Source: a virus
IMG/VR virus record: IMGVR_UViG_3300010883_000362
Location: 1-26,671 of that record
DNA: 26,671 bases
Strand: one strand, 5' to 3'
Shown here: positions 17,038-23,945 of the stretch, piece by piece
Position numbering within the stretch: position 1 is the stretch's first letter
Layout of the letters: each line of letters begins with the position of its first letter
Notes under the pieces: generated by a model
What the model was told of the DNA's origin: nothing
The model's database searches: none
Seen by the model: only the letters and a program-made list of their open reading frames with translations
Program-made: the position numbers and the translations under genes

Positions 17038-18891
17038 CTAATCATCGTATCTCATAAGTATTGAATCGAGACCGTTGTCTTCATACTGACTGGCCAATAT
17101 TTCTCCAAGGTTAACGCTTTTTCTAATCTGTCTATCCGTGGGGTGGTTGCCAGTAATTTTATTTTTTAGATTCTCGCAGGATACATCCGCTATAAGTGAT
17201 ATCGTAGTATCGGCTTTAGCAAAAGCATAACAAACAGTAACCATCATTGTAAGTAGGTTTTGTATTTTCCTAGAGAGTATAGACATTCGACATTGCCTGT
17301 CGGCCAACTTCAGTTGATACTTACGCATAAGGCTGCTTATCTCCCAAGCCGAACTTTGCAGATTTTTAATGGCGAAATTAGCATGGCAGACTAGATTCTT
17401 ATTGAACCCGATTGGGCGTATTCCACTCTTTATAGTTGTAGCCTCTGTAAAAATCCACTTAGCATATGGAACAAAAACTCTATAATTTTTAATCATGTCT
17501 TTGGGAGAGAGGCTCTTTTTCCCCAATTGGGACATGAGGTTTCCTACTGGCTCGAAATAGGTTTTCCCGTGATCTTTTACCAGACTTTTAAAGAATGCCA
17601 TATTGAGCATGTCGCCCTCTCCTTCGTAGATTAGGGGGGCCAGAAGGTCGTAAATATTATCTCCAATAATATGACCCCCTAGGAAAGATCTCCCGCCGTG
17701 AGTCTTCATGCACAAGTCAATAGCAGCTTCCTTTTGACACTCAGACCCAAAAGTTTTTGCTATGATGCACTCTAGCTCTCCTCGGTAGCCCTTATCTATG
17801 AGGCCGGAACACCAAGCTACCAAGGCGTCAGATGAGAGTATATAGCCAGCCAATCTGGCAATTCTGTCTTGAACAAGCTCTCTATTTTTGATAGGCTGTC
17901 CATACGTTGACCTATAGCTAGCCCAAGGAATCATTGATTCCAGCATAACCTTCATACATCCCGAAGCGTTGGCGCACAGGGACACCCTGCCTAGATTCAA
18001 CCCGTGATAGGCAACCGTCAGTCCGTTTCCACTCTCTAGGCTGATTAGGTTTTCTTTAGGCACTTTAAAGTCCTTAAACACCAAGGCGTTATTATACAAC
18101 TTACTAAGTGCGTATATATCATAGTTTACAATTTCAAAATGGTCAGTGTCTTCTTCTGGCAGCTCTACGATAATAACTTGAGGCTCGCCGTCTACAAGGC
18201 ATACGACAGACACAAGCCTTCCATAAATTGCATTGGTGATGAATAGCTTCTTTCCATTTATAAGGTAGTGATCACCATCCAAGCAGGCGGTAGTTTTTAG
18301 TGCGGTGAGGTCTGAACCAGCGCATGGTTCAGTTAAAGCAAAGGCAGAAAGAAATTCTCCGTTGGCCAGCTTGGGAAGATATTTCTCCTTTTGATATTCG
18401 CTACCAAATGTTCTAATGGGGTCGACGGACCCTATGCATCCATGTATAGAAGACAGGCCAGCTACACTCGCCTCGACGGAGGCCATCTTTGTAAGATAGT
18501 AGGAAAACTCGGAAAAAGAAACCGCAGGCTTTTCTGGCAAGGGAACTAGTTGTCCAAAATACCCAGCATCAGATAGATCTTTGAGAAGGTCTTCGCTTAG
18601 CTTTCCCTTATCATCATAAAGATTGCCCTTCTGCTTGAAAGACGAGGCAATACTCACACAGTTTTTTAGCATGGTAGAGTTTGGTCTATGGAAGTCGAAC
18701 TCAAAAAAGTTCTTAGTTGGAAACTCCCTACCCCACACAGCTTTAAAGGCGGGGCTGTTGTTGGTCTGGTATTTGTCTTCGAAAAGATGATCCACCTGAT
18801 CGTCTGCTGTATCCACCTTGCCTATACTTTTATACTCCTCTGCGCTTTTGCCACCTAGTTTCATAGCAGTCTCTGCGAATGATCTATTCAT
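17038..18891 (-). CDS. Acyl-CoA dehydrogenase family flavoprotein, 617 aa
   Basis: This is a complete acyl-CoA dehydrogenase (ACAD) family protein. These FAD enzymes normally oxidise acyl-CoA to 2-enoyl-CoA and pass electrons to ETF. The family signature AFALTEPCAGSDL is at residues 183-195. A second family segment, YRSTYGQPIKNRELVQDRIA, is at 326-345. THGGRSFLGGH is at 397-407, and LIYEGEGDMLNMAFF is at 420-434, with E423 at the position of the usual catalytic base. A C-terminal extension of about 170 residues follows. This gives a VLCAD/ACAD9-like length rather than about 380 aa. The start overlaps the preceding nuclease gene as ATGA, with GGAAGGA upstream, so the gene is embedded in the phage operon. 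Its role is unknown: lipid metabolism, or a non-catalytic use, is possible. Confidence 0.88.
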   Translation of the reverse strand: MNRSFAETAMKLGGKSAEEYKSIGKVDTADDQVDHLFEDKYQTNNSPAFKAVWGREFPTKNFFEFDFHRPNSTMLKNCVSIASSFKQKGNLYDDKGKLSEDLLKDLSDAGYFGQLVPLPEKPAVSFSEFSYYLTKMASVEASVAGLSSIHGCIGSVDPIRTFGSEYQKEKYLPKLANGEFLSAFALTEPCAGSDLTALKTTACLDGDHYLINGKKLFITNAIYGRLVSVVCLVDGEPQVIIVELPEEDTDHFEIVNYDIYALSKLYNNALVFKDFKVPKENLISLESGNGLTVAYHGLNLGRVSLCANASGCMKVMLESMIPWASYRSTYGQPIKNRELVQDRIARLAGYILSSDALVAWCSGLIDKGYRGELECIIAKTFGSECQKEAAIDLCMKTHGGRSFLGGHIIGDNIYDLLAPLIYEGEGDMLNMAFFKSLVKDHGKTYFEPVGNLMSQLGKKSLSPKDMIKNYRVFVPYAKWIFTEATTIKSGIRPIGFNKNLVCHANFAIKNLQSSAWEISSLMRKYQLKLADRQCRMSILSRKIQNLLTMMVTVCYAFAKADTTISLIADVSCENLKNKITGNHPTDRQIRKSVNLGEILASQYEDNGLDSILMRYDD

Positions 18892-19391
18892 TTTTTCCTT
18901 CCTATAGTATACATTTCGTTAACCCTCTTAAAGATGCTGCTAACTGTTAGAAATGCATTGTGTTTATTCCCACAGAATAAAACATGAACTTCTTCATGTA
19001 GCTGAAATTCCATTAGGCACTTTAGCATATACTTGCCAGTTATCTTGATGGAAGATTTGTTTTTCTCTGGTATTCTAGTATTCTCTGGAAAGTCTATTAA
19101 GTCATCTAAAGAAAACTCCAGAACAATAAACCGATGAGAAAAATCCTTCATGCGATCTATCTCGTTTAAGAATGCATGCTTTTTCTGCCCTAGGTTTATG
19201 GCTAGCTCTTCTATGCATCCCTTACGCTCTACACAACATTTGTCCTCCATGCCCAATATAGCGTAATCCCCCGTGTCTAGCTTCTCAGTCACCATTCCAG
19301 CGCATTTATTATACTTGCTAAAATAATACCCCTCCTGCTCTCGGGTATCTTTAATGACAAAGTATTCGGGTGCTTGCTTATAATTATCCAT
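18888..19391 (-). CDS. ERCC4-type (XPF-like) nuclease, 167 aa
   Basis: This is a single-domain ERCC4/XPF-family nuclease. The catalytic pattern is visible: VIKDTRE (D15, R17, E18), LDTGDYAI (GDY at 41-43) and CVERKGCIEEL (E55, R56, K57). These match the D...RE, GDY and (V/I)ERK...D/E core of ERCC4 domains, which cut branched or flapped DNA. No HhH domain is present, so it is a minimal version. Its ATG at 19391 overlaps the HNH gene by 8 nt, and its stop overlaps the acyl-CoA dehydrogenase start. A role in resolving replication or recombination intermediates before packaging, or in DNA repair, is inferred. Confidence 0.82.
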   Translation of the reverse strand: MDNYKQAPEYFVIKDTREQEGYYFSKYNKCAGMVTEKLDTGDYAILGMEDKCCVERKGCIEELAINLGQKKHAFLNEIDRMKDFSHRFIVLEFSLDDLIDFPENTRIPEKNKSSIKITGKYMLKCLMEFQLHEEVHVLFCGNKHNAFLTVSSIFKRVNEMYTIGRKK

Positions 19392-19659
19392 TTTTATCTC
19401 TCACTATCTGGTGAAATAGAACCTCATAGTGTGATTCTGATCCACTGATTGATTCATGGCATTTTTTACACAGGGTAATCCCGTTAGTAATATCAAATCT
19501 TAGTATCGCTGCTTCTGACCATTTCTTTATATGGTGAGCTTGTATCTTAAATCTGGACTTACACCCCGGCATCTGGCACCGACGCCCATCTCTTCGATAG
19601 ACTTTCTTCCGCCACTCTTTATAGGCGGGATCTTCGTAATTTCGTCGGGCTACTGACAC
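19384..19659 (-). CDS. HNH endonuclease, 91 aa, GTG start
   Basis: This is a compact HNH nuclease. Two CxxC-like zinc pairs (C28 and C33; C64 and C67) flank the HNH core: IQAHHIKKWSE (H42, H43), DITNGITLC (N59) and KKCHESI (H68). The start is GTG at 19659 with GAAGG about 5 nt upstream; no ATG fits. It overlaps the preceding small gene by 10 nt and the ERCC4 nuclease by 8 nt. HNH proteins near phage terminase genes can act in headful packaging. Free-standing homing HNH genes are the alternative, but the tight operon overlaps favour a fixed phage function. Confidence 0.85.
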   Translation of the reverse strand: MSVARRNYEDPAYKEWRKKVYRRDGRRCQMPGCKSRFKIQAHHIKKWSEAAILRFDITNGITLCKKCHESISGSESHYEVLFHQIVRDKNG

Positions 19660-19898
19660 TTTGCCTTCATGATCTTTACTTTCCGTCTTATCTGCCTACA
19701 CAGTAGTCTAGTCTTCACAGAGTCATCTTGGGCGAGTAGAAGTTTGACTAGGTTGTATACAGCCTTAAAGCATGCGTCATCGGGATTACGAGCCTCCACA
19801 AAAACAATGGGAAACATTGCGTTATATTTTCCCAGTGTGTAGGGCTTGAGGCTAACAATCACCTCGGTCATGTCAAGGTATACTTTGTAGATTGGCAT
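19650..19898 (-). CDS. Hypothetical protein, 82 aa
   Basis: No family is recognised. The N-terminal half has beta-like strands (PIYKVYLDMTEVIVSL, PIVFVEARNPDDA) and the C-terminal half is helical and basic (CFKAVYNLVKLLLA, RQIRRKVKIMKAK), so it might bind nucleic acid. It overlaps the end of the GDP-mannose dehydratase gene by 26 nt and the HNH start by 10 nt. The ribosome-binding site is weak. An alternative ATG at 19871, immediately after the dehydratase stop, would give 73 aa by coupling. The position suggests that it is real. Confidence 0.6.
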   Translation of the reverse strand: MPIYKVYLDMTEVIVSLKPYTLGKYNAMFPIVFVEARNPDDACFKAVYNLVKLLLAQDDSVKTRLLCRQIRRKVKIMKAKCQ

Positions 19899-20964
19899 TC
19901 AGGTCGTGTTCCATCATAACTTGTACTAGTTCTTCTAGTCCATGCGTTGCAGTCCAGCCAAGTTTTTCTCTAGCCTTGGAGGCATCTCCTCGAAGATAAT
20001 CCACTTCTGCTGGTCTATAAAAATCTGGATCAATTACTACTAAGTCGCTCCAGTCAGTAATACCGATATAGCTAAATGCATAATTCAGAAAATCCTTTAT
20101 ACTATGCGTATCACCAGTACATATGACATAGTCATCCGGCTGATCTTGTTGTAACATCAAATACATAGCCTCTACGTAATCTCCGGCATATCCCCAATCT
20201 CGGCAAGCGTCTAAATTTCCCAACCGAAGCTTTGGGTATTCGAATTCATCGTCATCTTCACGCCTATTTTTTATGTAAATTTCATCTACACCAAAGGAAA
20301 GAATGCTGTCGTGGTGAGAAATATGAAACCGATCTAGCCATTTGCAATAACCACCTATCCACTTGGTAATCTTTCTGGTAACAAAGCTTTCCCCACGCCG
20401 TTCTCCTTCGTGGTTGAATAGAATACCAGAACTAGCATGCAAGCCATAGGCTTCTCTAAACAGGCGGGTCATATAGTGAGCGGCAACCTTTGCTATAGCA
20501 TACGGAGATTGTGGTAAAAATTTAGTATCCTCATCTTGATATTTTTCACCATTCTTATTGATACTATGCGAGCCTCCAAACATCTCACTTGAAGACGCCT
20601 GATAAAATCTACACTGCAACCCAAGATCTACAATAGCCTGTAAGATATTTAAGCATCCTTTTCCAGTAATATCCCAAGTTAAACCGGGTTGCTTAAAGGA
20701 GACTCCCACATGCGACTGTGCAGCTAGGTTATAGACTTCATCTACATTCTCGTTATCCTTAAGAATTCCAATGATACTGAAAACATCTGTGATGTCTCCT
20801 TGAACAGCCTTGAAGTTAGCAATTCCTGATAGATGCTTGATTCTCTCTGTATTATCTATACTGCATCTTCTCGCCACTCCGACGACTTCATACCCCTTCT
20901 CTAGAAGTAGATCCGCTAGATGGCTCCCGTCCTGCCCGGTTATGCCAAATATAATTGCTTTCAT
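19873..20964 (-). CDS. gmd: GDP-mannose 4,6-dehydratase, 363 aa
   Basis: This enzyme converts GDP-mannose to GDP-4-keto-6-deoxymannose, the precursor of GDP-fucose and related deoxysugars. It is a short-chain dehydrogenase of the extended type, with NADP-binding GITGQDGSHL (residues 8-17), SSSEMFGG (124-131), SPYAIAKVAAHY (153-164; Y155 and K159 catalytic), LFNHEGERRGESFVTRKI (182-199) and LGNLDACRDWGYAGDYVEAM. The length is close to bacterial Gmd (about 370 aa). Compared with the E. coli enzyme as I recall it, there is an insertion of about 30 residues before LRLGNLDA. The start overlaps the upstream membrane gene as ATGA. It may modify host surface glycans or phage DNA or virion sugars. Confidence 0.95.
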   Translation of the reverse strand: MKAIIFGITGQDGSHLADLLLEKGYEVVGVARRCSIDNTERIKHLSGIANFKAVQGDITDVFSIIGILKDNENVDEVYNLAAQSHVGVSFKQPGLTWDITGKGCLNILQAIVDLGLQCRFYQASSSEMFGGSHSINKNGEKYQDEDTKFLPQSPYAIAKVAAHYMTRLFREAYGLHASSGILFNHEGERRGESFVTRKITKWIGGYCKWLDRFHISHHDSILSFGVDEIYIKNRREDDDEFEYPKLRLGNLDACRDWGYAGDYVEAMYLMLQQDQPDDYVICTGDTHSIKDFLNYAFSYIGITDWSDLVVIDPDFYRPAEVDYLRGDASKAREKLGWTATHGLEELVQVMMEHDLNANLQSIP

Positions 20965-21281
20965 TTTGTCTCCTCTTTCCTTCTCGCTCTAAATTTCCTT
21001 TTGATTGGCCATGTAATATAATGGCCTACAAAAAACTTAATTTCCTTCATGCCCAATTCCCGTCGAAGCTTATTCTCTAACTTTGTCACAGGACAGTCGA
21101 CCATTTGCGTAAAGGTCAAATTAAACACCCATGTCATTAGGGGTAAACTGATATACCAAGGTGTCATGAATGGCAAAACGAATATCGCAAATAGATTCCC
21201 AAAAACAACAAATAGATGAAAAGCAACAACTAGCTCCCACAGATGAAAAATCACGGCAGATCTTTTTGAAACACTCTTCAT
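20961..21281 (-). CDS. DUF2784-like small membrane protein, 106 aa
   Basis: This is a small inner-membrane protein with two or three hydrophobic helices (about residues 8-33 and 40-60). The feature that suggests DUF2784 is a conserved stretch after the helices: MVDCPVTKLENKLRRELGM, then FVGHYITWPIKRK. In that family the core is C-P-(L/V)-T-x-(L/W)-E-x-x-L-R followed by HY. The C-terminus is strongly basic (KRKFRARRKEE), consistent with a cytosolic tail. It ends with ATGA overlapping gmd and follows the glycine-rich membrane protein by 2 nt, so it belongs to the same translational unit as the ExbB/ExbD-like genes. The function is unknown. Confidence 0.65.
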   Translation of the reverse strand: MKSVSKRSAVIFHLWELVVAFHLFVVFGNLFAIFVLPFMTPWYISLPLMTWVFNLTFTQMVDCPVTKLENKLRRELGMKEIKFFVGHYITWPIKRKFRARRKEETK

Positions 21282-21283
21282 TC

Positions 21284-21892
21284 TTACTGCGATCCTTTCT
21301 CTGGTAATACTGGAGGAGGAAGTCGTTGGAATGAAATATCTCCACCCTCCGTAAGACTTCCTGCACCCTCTCCATCCTGTGATCCTTCGCCACCCCCTTG
21401 ACCAGATGGATCTTCTCCAGATCCAGCCTCACCTTTGCCCGACCCCGACTCACCCGACTCATTTAATCCTACAACTTGCTGGCCACCCCTGATCATGCCC
21501 AAGGCCTCCTGAGCTTTCTCGTGTAGCTTTCTTGTATATAGTAGCTTGTAAGCTCTAGGCTCCGAACTGTCGCCCCTCAAAAGGACTAGGTAGTCTGTCC
21601 AACCACTCGTCTTCTTTCGCTCCTTCAGGGGGTGTACCCAAGCAAAGATAGCTCCCCCAAACCCAGTCTTTCGGTCTGGCTCTTGAATGACCATCCAGTG
21701 AACATAAAACTCATCTGGAAGAGGCTCATCAGTTGGCCAGCCTTTAAAGCCCCTGATCGAAACTCCTACGGATAAACAGAAATATAATGCTACCGCGATA
21801 ACAAAGGCCTTTGTAGCCCAGTGGCCCTTGGAACCGATGATGACCCAAAGTAACAGCGACGTGATAACCGCAAAACCAATTGTAAGACTCAT
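21284..21892 (-). CDS. Two-TM protein with a glycine/serine/glutamate-rich tail, 202 aa
   Basis: The family is not named. Two N-terminal hydrophobic helices lie at about residues 3-20 and 27-46. A soluble domain follows (about 48-145, FKGWPTDEPLPDEFYVHW, GGAIFAWVHPL, SEPRAYKLLYTRKLHEKAQ). Next comes a low-complexity acidic Gly/Ser/Glu-rich linker (about 147-183) and a short end, ISFQRLPPPVLP. The soluble part with (P)RAYkLlYtRkLHE looks like a conserved phage protein family that I cannot name. It overlaps the ExbD-like gene at ATGA and is followed after 2 nt by the DUF2784-like gene. It is likely to be a partner of the channel-type proteins, inferred from this tight linkage. Confidence 0.7.
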   Translation of the reverse strand: MSLTIGFAVITSLLLWVIIGSKGHWATKAFVIAVALYFCLSVGVSIRGFKGWPTDEPLPDEFYVHWMVIQEPDRKTGFGGAIFAWVHPLKERKKTSGWTDYLVLLRGDSSEPRAYKLLYTRKLHEKAQEALGMIRGGQQVVGLNESGESGSGKGEAGSGEDPSGQGGGEGSQDGEGAGSLTEGGDISFQRLPPPVLPEKGSQ

Positions 21893-22494
21893 CTTCTTTC
21901 CTTAGCAGTTAAAGATATAGGTAATTCGTTTACTTCTATTACTTTCCCGTCTTTATCCAACTTAAATCTAAAAGCTGTCTTTTCGTCACCCTTGATATTA
22001 AGTATAACATCTCTCATGGCTACAGTCTTAAAGCTGGGATTTACTTTATCCAAACGAATGTTAACCGGAGTAGCCTGTGTCTCTGGCGAGTCATACTTGG
22101 AAAAGAGGTGAACATTGACGATATATTCTCCCGGCATAAATCCACGCAAGATAACTAGCTCAATATTCTCTTTATGGGTGATAGGTCCGAATTCCGTCTG
22201 TACAGTATCATTACGGTGCCCCAAGTCATCACGATCCAAATGCATTAGCCCCTGCTCCCTGCGCATGAATGCTACTAGGTTTCCCTGTGGGTCTTGCACA
22301 TACATATCGACATCATGATTCAACTCCGATGGCCACGTCACGGTTATGATGTAGTCAGCCTTGGCCTTAATATTGTTCTCATTCTTGCTGGGATTAATCA
22401 AAATAAAGGACAGCATAAACAATGCTGCAAAGCACAAGAGCGTATTAAACAACAGGTCCAAAAAGGCCAAGTTAGTATGGTAGTTCCGTTTCAT
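21889..22494 (-). CDS. ExbD/TolR/MotB-like protein with a YfaP/DUF2135-like domain, 201 aa
   Basis: The layout is that of ExbD, TolR and MotB: a short basic cytosolic N-terminus, one TM helix (about residues 9-34, LAFLDLLFNTLLCFAALFML), then a periplasmic domain. An Asp early in the helix (D13, in LAFLDLLFN) is at the place of the proton-carrying Asp in that family. The periplasmic part is not ExbD-like. HDVDMYVQDPQGNLVAF (60-76) and PGEYIVNVHLF (121-131) resemble the YfaP/DUF2135 beta-sandwich. It overlaps the ExbB-like gene upstream by ATGA and the next gene downstream by ATGA. It probably forms a complex with the ExbB-like protein and couples proton flow to something in the periplasm. Confidence 0.7.
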   Translation of the reverse strand: MKRNYHTNLAFLDLLFNTLLCFAALFMLSFILINPSKNENNIKAKADYIITVTWPSELNHDVDMYVQDPQGNLVAFMRREQGLMHLDRDDLGHRNDTVQTEFGPITHKENIELVILRGFMPGEYIVNVHLFSKYDSPETQATPVNIRLDKVNPSFKTVAMRDVILNIKGDEKTAFRFKLDKDGKVIEVNELPISLTAKERR

Positions 22495-22997
22495 TTTCTT
22501 ACCTGATCAATCGCCTGATTAAGATTAAAATACTGAACCTTTAAAAGAGAACTACAAATTAGACCCGTCAGCGTACTATACAGCGCCGTTGACATACCAG
22601 CACCAAGATTCTTGATTAACCCCTGCACCGTATTGATATCGGAAACGTCTACCTGAGCAAGTCCCGACAGCATCATAACAAATCCGATCACCGTTCCCAT
22701 CATGCCGATACTCAAACACAGGTCGCTGGTAAACCAGCCCACTTCTACTAGATGTTCAATCTTTTCTACAAGGTGCTTATCTTCTCCCTCTTGGTCTAAA
22801 AAGCAGCTAAGCCTCCACGTCTTCACACCACACCACGTAGACATACCCATAAAAATAGCGAGAAGTACAAAGCTTAACTTTGTTGTATCTTCATTCCACA
22901 AGATTAACCATCCGCCATTGATAGCTATCAACACTATGCCCACTATAGTTGCAGTAAAAATAAGCCACCACTTAAGAAACAGCGTGTGTTTAATCAC
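22491..22997 (-). CDS. MotA/TolQ/ExbB-like proton-channel subunit, 168 aa, GTG start
   Basis: This is a four-helix inner-membrane protein: about residues 9-33, 41-61, 88-113 and 127-152. The last two helices carry the MotA/TolQ/ExbB pattern: SIGMMGTVIGFVMML (96-110), then GLIKNLGAGMSTALYSTLTG (126-145). This corresponds to GllGTViG and the later 'gia.AL.tTa.Gl' helix with its conserved threonines. Such proteins form pentamers around a dimer of an ExbD/MotB-type partner, here the next gene. The cytosolic loop is short. The start is GTG at 22997, with a GGAGGGTGG-type ribosome-binding site about 6 nt upstream. Its first 8 nt overlap the preceding miniprotein gene. The phage role is unknown. Confidence 0.78.
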   Translation of the reverse strand: MIKHTLFLKWWLIFTATIVGIVLIAINGGWLILWNEDTTKLSFVLLAIFMGMSTWCGVKTWRLSCFLDQEGEDKHLVEKIEHLVEVGWFTSDLCLSIGMMGTVIGFVMMLSGLAQVDVSDINTVQGLIKNLGAGMSTALYSTLTGLICSSLLKVQYFNLNQAIDQVRK

Positions 22998-23157
22998 GAT
23001 CCCACCCTCCCGAAGTTATCGAATGTCTCTCTACAATGCCGCACCTCTTACATTTCCGATGCTTGACAGAGTGCGACTCGACGCCACCACCCTTCCAGAT
23101 ATACTCCCACATGTGCCATCCGAGCCAGCATAAAAACTTGAGAACATTAAGCCACAT
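22990..23157 (-). CDS. Trp-rich miniprotein with CxxC, 55 aa
   Basis: This small gene has a good AAGGA ribosome-binding site 6 nt before ATG 23157. The N-terminal half is hydrophobic and unusually Trp-rich (WLNVLKFLCWLGWHMWEYIW). The C-terminal half is cationic with a HxxxxHRKCKRCG cluster (H35-ish His with CxxC at 36-39), which could bind one zinc ion as a small zinc-ribbon half-site. It follows the possible small terminase by 2 nt and overlaps the ExbB-like start by 8 nt, so it belongs to the operon. No family is recognised. The hydrophobic, Trp-rich start could be a membrane-surface helix. Confidence 0.65.
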   Translation of the reverse strand: MWLNVLKFLCWLGWHMWEYIWKGGGVESHSVKHRKCKRCGIVERHSITSGGWDRD

Positions 23158-23159
23158 AA

Positions 23160-23945
23160 TTATTCCTTTATAGTGTCTGAGGTTAAGAAGGGCTGGTCTA
23201 CTGTGCCATCCTCATATGTATGAAATTCTGACAACCTTTTTCTTTCGCCCTCCATAGCCAAACGCATCTTCTCCATCTCAACCGAATACTTCTTAACAAG
23301 ACTCGGGTTCTGAATCAGATGAGCCATCCACCCCACAAAAGTTAGACGAGAGTCTTCAAGCCTCTTAATACGCTGCTCACGAGTACCCTTCATCTCTTTT
23401 AGCATAGAGTTCTTCTTAGTCTGCAAGTCGCGGTAGTCCCTATTCAAGGACTCCTGAGCGGCACGAAGAGAAGCGATTTGTCTCTCAAGGTTTAATATGT
23501 AGTCTCGGTCTTGTTGGTCGGGGTCTACCGACCTTTCCTGCTGTATCACTCCTTCAAATGCGCTAATCTTATCTATGTTATCTTTGTTCTGCTTAAGAGA
23601 ACGATTCATAAGCAGTTCCAACTTAATAGCGTCAACAACCTGCAACTCTTCTGTTGGAAATACATCATCCTTGAACTGCGAGATAATACGTGCCCAGTGG
23701 TACTTGAATAGTTCCAGCTCTTCATAAGTAAACTGCTGCCCAAGCTCTTTCCAATAGGGGCGTTCCTCTAAAGAGTACGTAGCCTCTTCTTCTTCTGATA
23801 AGCCAAGTTTAAGCTTGCGCTTTATAAACAGTTCGATAGACTTGGGATCACGACTCAGTGCATCTGCCATTGCCTCTACAGATAATGCGTCCACATTCTT
23901 TTCAATGAAGTTGGTCTCTTTCTTTGACAATCTACCTTTCCGCAT
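23160..23945 (-). CDS. Possible small terminase or HTH DNA-binding protein, 261 aa
   Basis: The N-terminal 45 residues (KGRLSKKETNFIEKNVDALS, MADALSRDPKSIELFIKRKL) look like a helix-turn-helix. They are followed by YWKELGQQFTYEELELFKYH, a long helical region and a coiled coil (about 130-240, RQIASLRAAQESLNRDY and similar). The order, DNA-binding head then helical oligomerisation and a C-terminal tail, is what small terminase subunits show, and no other small-terminase candidate is visible. AGGAG lies about 7 nt upstream of ATG 23945, inside the sigma gene's 3' end. A transcription factor is the alternative. The assignment is by architecture only. Confidence 0.4.
   Translation of the reverse strand: MRKGRLSKKETNFIEKNVDALSVEAMADALSRDPKSIELFIKRKLKLGLSEEEEATYSLEERPYWKELGQQFTYEELELFKYHWARIISQFKDDVFPTEELQVVDAIKLELLMNRSLKQNKDNIDKISAFEGVIQQERSVDPDQQDRDYILNLERQIASLRAAQESLNRDYRDLQTKKNSMLKEMKGTREQRIKRLEDSRLTFVGWMAHLIQNPSLVKKYSVEMEKMRLAMEGERKRLSEFHTYEDGTVDQPFLTSDTIKE

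Noticed and set aside
17038-18891. Host DNA contamination or a chimeric contig at the acyl-CoA dehydrogenase
   Set aside because: Its start overlaps the nuclease gene by ATGA and its end lies 2 nt from the next gene, consistent with one operon, so a join inside it is unlikely. A sequence reading alone cannot fully exclude one.
18900-18915. ATGTATACTATAGG upstream of the acyl-CoA dehydrogenase as a sixth late promoter
   Set aside because: It lies inside the coding end of the ERCC4 gene and lacks the G of GTGTATA.
19384-19659. HNH homing endonuclease inserted in an intron or intergenic gap
   Set aside because: The gene overlaps both neighbours at the coding level, so it is not a free-standing insertion.
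21889-22997. Zorya-type (ZorA/ZorB) defence system
   Set aside because: The two-gene resemblance to MotA/MotB is real, but there is no ZorC, ZorD or ZorE gene, no OmpA-type peptidoglycan domain and no long cytoplasmic tail. The genes lie in a phage late operon.
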